Source: JBGOUJ01 sp041477005 (GTDB taxonomy: Bacteria; Acidobacteriota; Terriglobia; Bryobacterales; JACQDG01). From it: a DNA stretch of 9,402 nucleotides. Location of the stretch: positions 1 to 9,402 of the forward strand of contig JBGOUJ010000288.1 of assembly GCA_041477005.1 (NCBI GenBank), given 5' to 3'. Each line of letters begins with the position of its first letter. The first letter of the stretch is position 1. This document shows, piece by piece, positions 1 to 5,224 of this stretch. The notes under the pieces were generated by a model. The model searched no databases and was not told the origin of the DNA. It was given only the letters and a program-made list of their open reading frames with translations. The position numbers and the translations under genes are program-made.

Positions 1-332
1 AAACGCGGGTCGGCAATGTCAGCAGCAAATCGCTCCTCCAAGGCCTTAACCCTTTCGCGAGGGTTGGTGTAGGCATCGCAATCAACGCGGCCTGGAAAAT
101 CTCCCGGCAGATTGAATAAGTCCACCATCGTTGTGACCCAAATATGAAGATCCGGAGTGCCCAGAAGCGCTTGAATGTCCTTTCTGAGCTTGTGGTAACT
201 CGGCCGGCCCCTGAGGTTGATCGGCTGCGCCGAGACACCACCGGGGGCGTGACCTTCCAGATGCGGGGCTAAGACATCGCGAACGAAATCTAGCTCGGTT
301 AGTCCTTCGCAAACGACATACAACCGCCTCAT
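1..332 (-). CDS. DUF4276 family protein, probable TOPRIM-like partner of the AAA ATPase (partial, C-terminus off the left edge)
   Basis: This minus-strand reading frame starts at ATG 332-330 and stays open for 110 codons to the window edge. The N-terminus reads MRRLYVVCEGLTELDFVRDV, which has the form of a TOPRIM first strand: a hydrophobic strand ending in a conserved Glu (E9), then G-x-T-E. Further on, TTMVDLFNLPGDFPG (residues 67-81, candidate acidic residues D71 and D78) and the PRERVKALEERFAADIAD stretch (91-108) match what I recall of DUF4276 proteins. The start codon overlaps the stop of the ATPase gene by 4 bases (ATGA), so the two are probably translationally coupled. The family has no settled biochemical role known to me. 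Nuclease or primase-like activity as the effector of the ATPase is inferred from the TOPRIM resemblance. The remaining C-terminal half is not visible. Base composition is lower in GC than in the genes beyond 1590. Confidence 0.8.
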   Translation of the reverse strand, partial: MRRLYVVCEGLTELDFVRDVLAPHLEGHAPGGVSAQPINLRGRPSYHKLRKDIQALLGTPDLHIWVTTMVDLFNLPGDFPGRVDCDAYTNPRERVKALEERFAADIADPR

Positions 333-1438
333 CGCGAAGGCGCGCCGCCGATGACGTTCTTCTCCCACAGCTCGCCAATCGTGTACTCTTTGAGCCAGGT
401 CTGCAATGAAGTGGAATCCTGCCTCTGGAAATAGCTCTGGGAGCGACTGCGGGTGACGACAACGATCTCTTCGGGTTCGAAGTAGTTGACGAGAGAAGTC
501 GACTGGGTGGCCAGAATCAATACGCTTTGATTGGATGCGCTGCGCACCAGCGAAGCGAGTATTTCCGTGGCGTGGGGGTGGAGTCCGATTTCAGGCTCGT
601 CGAGCACGATGACCCCAGGCAGCTCGTCTTCCGGCTGCAGCAGCAGGGTTACCAGTGCCGCGGCGCGCAGCGTCCCATCTGACAACTGATGGGGGCCAAA
701 AAGGTGATCCGAATCCTGGTCCCTCCACGTCAGAAGGGTGTAGTTCTGGTTGGCTTTTGAAGGGGCCAGGGCGAAATCGTCGAAGAACGGCGCGATCAAG
801 CGGATTGTTTCGATGATGCGCCGGTAGTATTTTGGCTGACGCTGCTTGAGGCTGTAGAGGAAGGCTGCAAGATTGCCCGCATCATTGCGGAGATACCGAT
901 TGTCCGCGATGTCTCCGTGCTTGCGGATGGCGGCGGTCTCGGAGGTATCATGAAAGTGGAAGACGTGGATGCCGGCCAGTAGATCCCAGATCTCATTGAA
1001 TTGGTTTTCACCCTCCATCAGGAGGCTCTCCCTGTGGCCGGATCCCAGTTCTCTCGGCCGCGCGTGGGAGTTCTTCGTGACCGGGTAAATGACCTGCTCC
1101 TGCGAGAAGATCAGAGAGTCAGTGGCCGTTGGGGAGAGCCGAAAAATATAGCTTTTCTCCCCGGTCTTGCCATCGAAGCTTAACGAGGCCCAAAGGGCGG
1201 GAGTCTCCTTCGCTCCGTAGTAGAGAAGAGTGTTCGCGCCGCCGGCTTGTCCGACAAACTCCTGGAGTGTTCCGTCAGCGATCCGATGAAGAAGCCGGAA
1301 GAAAGAGAGGAGGTTCGACTTGCCGGCGCCGTTCGCGCCGATAAAGACGTTGACTGGCCGCAGGTGGAGCGGCTGCAGGTCTTTGATTGACTTAAATCCG
1401 CCGACCCCCAGTTTCGTCAGCCTGGCCATAGAACTCAC
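329..1438 (-). CDS. AAA family ATPase (AAA_21 / SMC-OLD-like), paired with DUF4276
   Basis: This is a complete 369-residue ABC/SMC-class ATPase. The Walker A motif is GANGAGKS (34-41), preceded by the typical FKSIKDLQPLHLRPVNVFIG strand. The signature is LSDGT (252-256), Walker B is VIVLDEPEIGLHP (276-288) with catalytic E281, and the switch region is ATQSTSLVN (310-318), with Gln where many relatives have His. Between Walker A and signature lies a ~200-residue insert, as in overcoming-lysogenization-defect and AAA_21 proteins. There is no transporter-type Q-loop and no membrane partner, so DNA- or nucleic-acid-linked work is likelier than transport. The C-terminal YTIGELWEKNVIGG stretch is typical of members followed by DUF4276. 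The start is uncertain: GTG at 1438 or ATG at 1429. Neither has a good Shine-Dalgarno, and a TATACT box just upstream suggests a very short leader. An anti-phage or stress role is inferred from the pair, not shown. Confidence 0.9.
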   Translation of the reverse strand: MSSMARLTKLGVGGFKSIKDLQPLHLRPVNVFIGANGAGKSNLLSFFRLLHRIADGTLQEFVGQAGGANTLLYYGAKETPALWASLSFDGKTGEKSYIFRLSPTATDSLIFSQEQVIYPVTKNSHARPRELGSGHRESLLMEGENQFNEIWDLLAGIHVFHFHDTSETAAIRKHGDIADNRYLRNDAGNLAAFLYSLKQRQPKYYRRIIETIRLIAPFFDDFALAPSKANQNYTLLTWRDQDSDHLFGPHQLSDGTLRAAALVTLLLQPEDELPGVIVLDEPEIGLHPHATEILASLVRSASNQSVLILATQSTSLVNYFEPEEIVVVTRSRSQSYFQRQDSTSLQTWLKEYTIGELWEKNVIGGAPSR

Positions 1439-1452
1439 TGACTGTAGTATAG
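1436..1452 (-). promoter_or_regulatory. Possible -10 box and near-leaderless start of the ATPase/DUF4276 unit
   Basis: On the minus strand TATACT lies at 1451-1446, so transcription would begin near 1440-1439, directly before the GTG at 1438 and about ten bases before the ATG at 1429. There is no recognisable TTGACA-like -35 at 16-18 bases, and no ribosome-binding site. The box is a good -10 match in otherwise GC-rich DNA, but a single hexamer is weak evidence. Confidence 0.3.
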
Positions 1453-1549
1453 CGAAGGCGCTAGCCTACTACTGGGGTCGAAAGTCCACCAAGCTGCCGA
1501 GGTTCGCTTGCAGTCGTGTATTACGAAATCGCCGGGCGCCGCCCCTTTT

Positions 1550-1579
1550 GACCGGCCCGGGGAGCGCCCGGGCCTGGTC
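1550..1579. other. Strong GC hairpin between the TIM-barrel gene and the ATPase unit (possible terminator without U-run)
   Basis: The arms 1550-1561 and 1567-1579 pair over 12 bp with one bulged base around a 5-base loop. It lies 11 bases past the stop of the minus-strand TIM-barrel gene. On the minus strand the bases after the hairpin read CAAAAGG, so there is no U-tract and it is not a textbook Rho-independent terminator. It may still protect the mRNA 3' end or mark the end of the eda-to-TIM-barrel transcription unit. The rest of the 1439-1590 gap shows nothing else apart from the promoter candidate. Confidence 0.35.
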
Positions 1580-1590
1580 CGACGGTCTCC

Positions 1591-2421
1591 CTAAATCGCC
1601 GCCAGCGCGCCCCGCATGAAGCCGAACGACTCGGCCATACCGGGGACGGGGTTGTCGGCGTCGACCTCGTATTCCAAGGCCACGAGTTGCGAAAAGCGCA
1701 TGTCGGCCAGGGCGCGCAGCATGCCGACGACATCCAGCGCCCCTGTCCCCACCGGCACGCCCCGGGCTTTGGCGCTGGTGTCGCTCAGGTCCTTGATGTG
1801 GATGCCGTAGAGCCGCGGCGCGCACTTGCGCAACGCCTCGACCGGATCGACTCCCAGCCGGGCGGTGTGGCCCACGTCGACGCAGCAGCCGATCTTGCGG
1901 TCCAGGCTCTTGACCGCGTCGAAGACGCCCAGCGGGGAAGGGAAGTTCTTGTCGCCGGGGCCGTGATTGTGGATGGCCACCATCAGGTCGTAGTCCTTGA
2001 TCACCCGGTTGACGACGGGCAGCGTTTCCGGCTCAAACGAGACTGTGGCCACCGGGGCGCCGATGTCCCGGGTGTAGTCCAGGGCGTGGCGGATGCCGGC
2101 CTCATCGTTCTTCAGGTAGATCACGCCGCAGCCCAGGATCTCGATCCCGAACTTCTGGCACATTTTCCTGGTGGCTTGCCGCTCTTCGAGCGTCGAGGAG
2201 AGCGGCAGGTGCATGTCCTTGAGCGAAATGTAGTGGACGTCGATGGCCTTGAGGGCGGTGAGAGTCATCTCCAGGGTGAGCTTGCGCGTGGAGTAGGACG
2301 TCAGGCCGACCTTGAGGCCGCGAAACGCGGGACCCTCGGTCTTGGCCGCTTTCGCGGTCATGGCCCCGGCCGTGAACAAGGCCAGCTTGAACGCCTCGCG
2401 CCGGTCTATCTTTCCGATCAT
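1591..2421 (-). CDS. TIM-barrel sugar phosphate isomerase/epimerase-like protein with Tat-type leader
   Basis: The product has 276 residues in the xylose-isomerase-like TIM-barrel / AP endonuclease 2 family. The N-terminus has a twin-arginine leader (DRREAFKLALF, R7-R8, then a hydrophobic, alanine-rich stretch to about A26), pointing to export to the periplasm, though the RR motif is imperfect. Barrel strands carry the family's usual metal and acid/base ligands: E130, H151 and H153 (AIHNHGPGD), D182 and H185 (CVDVGHTARLG), H208 with D211 (GIHIKDL), and E250/E252 (ALEYEVD). The start was set at 2421 because AAGGAGG at 2432-2426 sits 4 bases upstream; an in-frame start 45 bases earlier has no such site. 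The true substrate is unknown. Exported relatives are common in GC-rich soil bacteria that break down sugars, and a keto-sugar or inositol-type isomerase/epimerase is possible. It follows the peptidase relic and eda on the same strand and was probably co-transcribed with them. Confidence 0.85.
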   Translation of the reverse strand: MIGKIDRREAFKLALFTAGAMTAKAAKTEGPAFRGLKVGLTSYSTRKLTLEMTLTALKAIDVHYISLKDMHLPLSSTLEERQATRKMCQKFGIEILGCGVIYLKNDEAGIRHALDYTRDIGAPVATVSFEPETLPVVNRVIKDYDLMVAIHNHGPGDKNFPSPLGVFDAVKSLDRKIGCCVDVGHTARLGVDPVEALRKCAPRLYGIHIKDLSDTSAKARGVPVGTGALDVVGMLRALADMRFSQLVALEYEVDADNPVPGMAESFGFMRGALAAI

Positions 2422-2434
2422 GTTGCCTCCTTTT
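2422..2434 (-). promoter_or_regulatory. Ribosome-binding site that fixes the TIM-barrel start
   Basis: The minus strand reads AAAAGGAGGCAAC followed by ATG. This is a perfect anti-16S match, AAGGAGG (2432-2426), four bases before the start codon. It rules against the longer in-frame start at 2466. Confidence 0.8.
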
Positions 2435-2470
2435 GGGCGGCCGGCCAGCGGGAGCGCCGGTCCCACGCGC

Positions 2471-3120
2471 TTATCTCTTCAGCGCCGCATCAAAAAAGTC
2501 CCGGATTCGCCGCAGGCAGTCGAGCTTCGTCGTCTCGTACTCCCAGACGTGGCTCTCGACCGGGTAAGAAAACAGTTGCCAGCCGGTCTTCTCCAGCTCG
2601 ATCAAGCGCTGCGAAAGCCGCACCGAATCCTGGTATAGCACGTTGTTGTCCACCATGCCATGCAGGACCAGCAGCGGATCGCGGAGGTTCTGGGCGAAGT
2701 AAATCGGCGAGCTGCGCCGGAAGGACTCCTCAGGAAGACGTCTCCATCGAGCTCGTAGACGAAAAGTTTGCCGTCGCGGCTGAAGTTGCGCAGCTCAGGA
2801 TTCGGGGTGAAGGCCGTGAGCGGGGGCAGCCGCAGCCGCTCCTGCTCGGAGAGGCGCCGCGGCTTGCCGCCGTCGCGGCCGACCTCGAAGACGGCGTTCT
2901 GGTCCGGCCGGTGGGCCTTGGTGGCGCCGGCGTGGTAGTAGAATCGCCTGCCGTCCGGGCTCCAGCCGATGGAGTCCGGGATCAGGCCGAAAAAGTCCGC
3001 CTCGTCGCGCGCCGCCTGCCCGGCGGTGATGTCGGGCTTCTCGGCGCCGGCGGCGGGGCCGGAAAAGGCCAGCCAGCAGGACGCCAGGACGCCAAGAATC
3101 GTCTTACCCTTAGCGCCCAC
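2471..3120 (-). pseudogene. S9 family (prolyl oligopeptidase/DPP-IV-like) peptidase, internally deleted and frameshifted
   Basis: Two ends of one secreted S9 peptidase gene are joined out of frame. The 5' part (GTG at 3120) encodes a signal peptide (to about A26) and the first propeller strands, including SIGWSPDGRRFYYHAG (50-65) and NFSRDGKLFVYELDGDVF (112-129). From about 2737, another frame gives an 88-residue C-terminus: EESFRRSSPIYFA, then LVLHGMVDNNV, which holds the catalytic Asp (fragment D30), and ESHVW, which holds the catalytic His (H63), ending at TAA 2473-2471. The missing middle should contain most of the propeller and the GxSxGG nucleophile, several hundred residues by the family's usual 700-800 length. 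The joined product would read a nonsense tail and stop at 2602. It is inactive as a peptidase. The GTG overlaps the eda stop by 11 bases, so it was once the second gene of an eda operon. Confidence 0.85.
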
Positions 3121-3775
3121 CGCCCATCGCCTTTCTGGCCTCCGTCACCACGGCCAGGAATTTCCGGGCCGCTTCTTCGATCGCCTGGAGGTTACCATCG
3201 GCGAGGGCCTGGGCGTTGACCATCTCGGATCCAACAGCCACGGCAGCCGCTCCGGCCCGCAGGAAATCGCCCGCTGTTTCCAGGTTCACGCCGCCGGTGG
3301 GGACCATCTCGATCTGTGGAAACGGCGCCTTCAAAGCGCGAATGTACTTCGGCCCGCCGACGTTGCCGCAGGGAAAGATCTTCACCAGGTCGGCGCCGGC
3401 TTCCCACGCCGTCTGCACCTCGGTCGGGGTCAGCGCGCCGGGCATGATGACCTTGGAATAGCGCTTGCAGATCTCGATGGTGGAGAGCTTGAGCGCCGGG
3501 GTGACGAAGAACTCGGCGCCGGCCAGCATCGCGGCGCGGGCGGTCTCGGGGTCGAGCACCGTGCCGGCGCCGAGCGTCATGCGGTCGCCGAACAGGTCGG
3601 CCACCTTTTCGAGCGCCCGCAGCGCCCCCGGCACGGTCATGGTGATCTCGACCGCCCGGATGCCGCCCCGGTAAACCGCCTCCGCCGCCTGGATCGCCGC
3701 CTCGGCGCTGCCGGCGCGAATGATCGGGACGATGCCGATATCGAGAATCGAAGATAGCGTCTTCTGTTTTGACAT
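3110..3775 (-). CDS. eda: KDPG/KHG aldolase (2-dehydro-3-deoxy-phosphogluconate aldolase / 4-hydroxy-2-oxoglutarate aldolase)
   Basis: This class I aldolase cleaves 2-keto-3-deoxy-6-phosphogluconate to pyruvate and glyceraldehyde 3-phosphate in the Entner-Doudoroff and hexuronate routes, in the cytoplasm. Its 221 residues fit the family. Visible active-site features are R20 in VPIIR, E43 in AVEITM, GAGTV (69-73), the Schiff-base lysine K132 in DLVKIFP, and the phosphate-binding PTGGV (159-163). The start is ATG 3775-3773. The bases upstream are AT-rich (TATAACTATAGT on the minus strand) with no Shine-Dalgarno, so the leader may be short. It is transcribed away from iolB, with the repeat-filled gap between them, and its stop lies inside the start of the peptidase relic. 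Specificity between KDPG, KHG and related keto-deoxy acids cannot be read from sequence alone; close paralogues act on 2-keto-3-deoxy-6-phosphogalactonate. Confidence 0.93.
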   Translation of the reverse strand: MSKQKTLSSILDIGIVPIIRAGSAEAAIQAAEAVYRGGIRAVEITMTVPGALRALEKVADLFGDRMTLGAGTVLDPETARAAMLAGAEFFVTPALKLSTIEICKRYSKVIMPGALTPTEVQTAWEAGADLVKIFPCGNVGGPKYIRALKAPFPQIEMVPTGGVNLETAGDFLRAGAAAVAVGSEMVNAQALADGNLQAIEEAARKFLAVVTEARKAMGGGR

Positions 3776-3793
3776 ACTATAGTTATAGCTGTA
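3776..3793 (-). promoter_or_regulatory. eda: AT-rich candidate -10 region of eda
   Basis: Directly before the eda ATG the minus strand reads TATAAC then TATAGT, two overlapping -10-like hexamers, the second inside the 8 bp palindrome ACTATAGT (3776-3783). No clear -35 is visible at the usual spacing because that region is heptad repeat. If used, the mRNA would be nearly leaderless, which fits the missing ribosome-binding site. Confidence 0.3.
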
Positions 3794-3796
3794 CCG

Positions 3797-3856
3797 CAGC
3801 CGTCAGCGGTCAGCTATCGGACGGCAGCTATCAGCTATCAGCCGTCAGCCGTCAGC
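3797..3856. repeat. Heptanucleotide tandem array, consensus CAGCYRT
   Basis: Eight consecutive 7-base units run without a gap from 3797 to 3852, plus a 4-base stub. Exact CAGCCGT units start at 3797, 3839 and 3846. CAGCTAT units start at 3811, 3825 and 3832. CAGCGGT is at 3804, and one diverged unit (CGGACGG) at 3818. It is not coding. Degenerate heptads of this type resemble the short tandemly repeated repetitive (STRR) sequences known between genes of cyanobacteria. The array lies in the gap between divergent eda and iolB. Confidence 0.85.
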
Positions 3857-3916
3857 AACCGCTGTCGCCGGCGGTGGTTTCCGGTGGCTGAAATCTGGGC
3901 GACCGAGAGCCGGCAA

Positions 3917-4065
3917 CTCGTCAGCTTTCCGCAACCCCAGTCAACCGGGCAAGCGAGGGGTTACTGACGGCTGAAAGCTGCCTGCTGACGGCTGATTTTA
4001 GCTCGCTTTCAGCTCTCCGCAACCACAGGCAACTGCAAGCGAGGGGTTGCTGACGGCTGAAAGCT
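3917..4065. repeat. Two direct copies of an ~86-88 bp-period palindromic unit
   Basis: Copy A (3917-3980) and copy B (4002-4065) share CCGCAACC..., AAGCGAGGGGTT and CTGACGGCTGAAAGCT blocks. Each folds on itself. In A, CAGCTTTC (3922-3929) pairs perfectly with GAAAGCTG (3973-3980), and 3931-3938 pairs with 3957-3964 with one mismatch. In B, GCTTTCAGC (4005-4013) pairs perfectly with GCTGAAAGC (4056-4064), and 4019-4026 with 4043-4050 with one mismatch. The layout resembles REP-type extragenic palindromes. No transposase is nearby. Confidence 0.75.
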
Positions 4066-4102
4066 AACGGCTGACGGCTTGCAGTTCTGACGGCTGCAGC
4101 TT
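3966..4102. repeat. Reverse-orientation heptad repeats (consensus GACGGCT / GAAAGCT)
   Basis: GACGGCT occurs at 3966, 3987, 4052, 4073 and 4089, and GAAAGCT at 3973 and 4059, mostly in register by sevens. These are the reverse complement of the CAGCCGT family at 3797-3856: GCTGACGGCTG at 3984-3994 and 4049-4059 is the exact complement of CAGCCGTCAGC at 3846-3856. The arrays flank the region in opposite orientation and could form a long cruciform or mRNA leader hairpin ahead of iolB. Confidence 0.7.
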
Positions 4103-4104
4103 AC

Positions 4105-4114
4105 GGAGGCCTCC
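4105..4114 (+). promoter_or_regulatory. iolB: iolB ribosome-binding site within a perfect 10-bp palindrome
   Basis: GGAGG (4105-4109) is a strong Shine-Dalgarno five bases before the ATG, and the spacer is CCTCC, its exact complement. GGAGGCCTCC is therefore a perfect palindrome that ends at the start codon. It confirms the start at 4115. It may be chance, or it may let the site be masked by pairing with another strand. Confidence 0.6.
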
Positions 4115-4933
4115 ATGCAACCTCATCTCCAGATCAAGTCTCCCCTGCGTGAACCCGGCGTTTATCCGATCGCCAAGCGCGGCCGGGATCTGAAGCACCT
4201 CTCGTTTGCCGTAGTCCAGCTCGGAGACAGGCTGCGCGAGTACACCACCGAAAGCGGCGAGGAAGAGCTGGCGGTGGATTTCTATCCCGGCGCCGTGCGT
4301 GTTGAGGTGCACTCGCCAGCCGGAAGCCTGGACCGTGAGACCCGCCGCGCCTCGATCAAGGACGCCGGCGAGATGCTTTACGTGCCGGCCGGGGCGAAGC
4401 TCAAGCTGACCCTGCTCAGCGACGCTGCCCGCGTCGGGATCGCCGGCGCCCTGGGCCAGCCGGGCGGCAAGCCGGTCTTCATTTCGCGGGACCAGGTGGT
4501 CAGCAAGCACGTCGGCAAGCAGAACTGGCAGCGCACGGTCCATACCCACATCGCCGACAACGTGGACGCCGCCCACCTGATCGTCGGCGAGACGGTCAAC
4601 GAGCCGGGCGGCTGGTCCTCGAGCCCCCCTCACAAACACGACCGCAATTTCCCACCTTCCGAAGTTCCCATGGAAGAGGTATACTTCTTTCAGGTCGAGC
4701 CGCGTGGGGGTTTTGGCTTCATGCGCGTCTATACCGATCCGGCCGACCCGCAGCCTTTCGACTGCGCTTACACGGTGGAAGACGGCGACACGGTGCTGAT
4801 ACCGAGGGGCTATCACCCGGTGGCCGCTTTTCCGGGTTATACTTTAAACTATACGTGGGCGCTGGCCGGCGAAGGCCGCACCTACGGCGCCTGGAGCGAC
4901 GACCCCCGGCACGCCTGGATCAAGGAAAGCTGA
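4115..4933 (+). CDS. iolB: 5-deoxy-glucuronate isomerase (myo-inositol catabolism)
   Basis: The 272-residue KduI/IolB-family double cupin isomerises 5-deoxy-D-glucuronate to 5-dehydro-2-deoxy-D-gluconate, the step before IolC kinase, in the cytoplasm. Full length for the family (about 260-275). The C-terminal cupin carries the metal site: SSPPHKHD (169-176, H173 and H175), MEEVYFF (186-192, E187/E188) and PRGYHPVAAFPGY (230-242, H234). The N-terminal cupin (about 10-120) and the GETVNEPGGW strand (158-167) are intact. The start follows GGAGG at 4105. No other inositol gene (iolA, C, D, E, G, J) is visible, so this iolB is either split from the rest or the first of a dispersed set. Divergent eda and the minus-strand TIM-barrel protein suggest a sugar/sugar-acid catabolism neighbourhood, but eda is not part of the classical inositol route. 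Confidence 0.95.
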   Translation: MQPHLQIKSPLREPGVYPIAKRGRDLKHLSFAVVQLGDRLREYTTESGEEELAVDFYPGAVRVEVHSPAGSLDRETRRASIKDAGEMLYVPAGAKLKLTLLSDAARVGIAGALGQPGGKPVFISRDQVVSKHVGKQNWQRTVHTHIADNVDAAHLIVGETVNEPGGWSSSPPHKHDRNFPPSEVPMEEVYFFQVEPRGGFGFMRVYTDPADPQPFDCAYTVEDGDTVLIPRGYHPVAAFPGYTLNYTWALAGEGRTYGAWSDDPRHAWIKES

Positions 4934-5224
4934 GGAGCAGTCTTTCTTCGGGCCTGGGCGGAGCAGTACCAGAAAGCGAACGTTTAGCCTAGCAACCGCC
5001 CCGATTCCGAGCCGCCGGCGTTAGGCGCGGCTCGCGCGCGATCCGGAAACCGCCCCCTTAGAGGACGCGAAAGAAATGCCGATCTTACGCAAAGACGCCA
5101 GGTACGCCAGGAAAAACTTCTTGGTTTGCTTTGCGCTTTTGCGCGAAATCTTTTGGTCGGCTCGATTCTTTCACGGCTTCCTGCGGTCGCGGCTCGGAGC
5201 GACGGCGGTTGGCAGGACCTTCCC
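4934..5224. other. Intergenic region with two inverted repeats, no gene
   Basis: No coding sequence is supported here. A 7-bp stem GAGCCGC/GCGGCTC (5009-5015 with 5027-5033) has an 11-base loop and no U-run, so it is at most a weak terminator for iolB. A second, longer imperfect inverted repeat lies at about 5088-5135: CGCAAAG (5088-5094) pairs with CTTTGCG (5129-5135), with the direct repeat ACGCCAGG at 5095 and 5104 in between. The CGCAAAGACGCCA style matches low-complexity intergenic sequences seen in many soil bacteria. No convincing promoter hexamers for the downstream zinc-ribbon gene were found. Confidence 0.5.

Noticed and set aside
2422..2466. Upstream in-frame start of the TIM-barrel gene at 2466
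   Set aside because: The perfect AAGGAGG and the Tat-type leader both fit the start at 2421.
2602..2740. Peptidase break as a single-base sequencing frameshift
   Set aside because: Restoring the frame would still leave the propeller and the catalytic serine region absent, so a large deletion is needed to explain it.
1687..3219. A 510-residue open frame on the plus strand
   Set aside because: It is antisense to the TIM-barrel gene and peptidase relic, reads through the gap between them, and has a biased Arg/Gly/Ala/Val-rich composition typical of GC-rich shadow frames.
3797..4102. The eda-iolB gap considered as a CRISPR, attachment site or origin of replication
   Set aside because: There are no unique spacers and no DnaA-box cluster or integrase gene. 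The 7-base period and inverted units are better described as intergenic repeats.
4987..5027. GTTAGGC with upstream GCCTAGCAAC, resembling an integron attC site
   Set aside because: The spacing is only about 40 bases, the left core lacks the required AAC in place, no cassette boundary or second site is seen, and no integrase is present.
5126..5224. Longer start (TTG 5126) for the zinc-ribbon protein
   Set aside because: It has no ribosome-binding site, it begins inside an inverted repeat, and the extra residues look like translated intergenic DNA. ATG 5225 has AGGA at good spacing.
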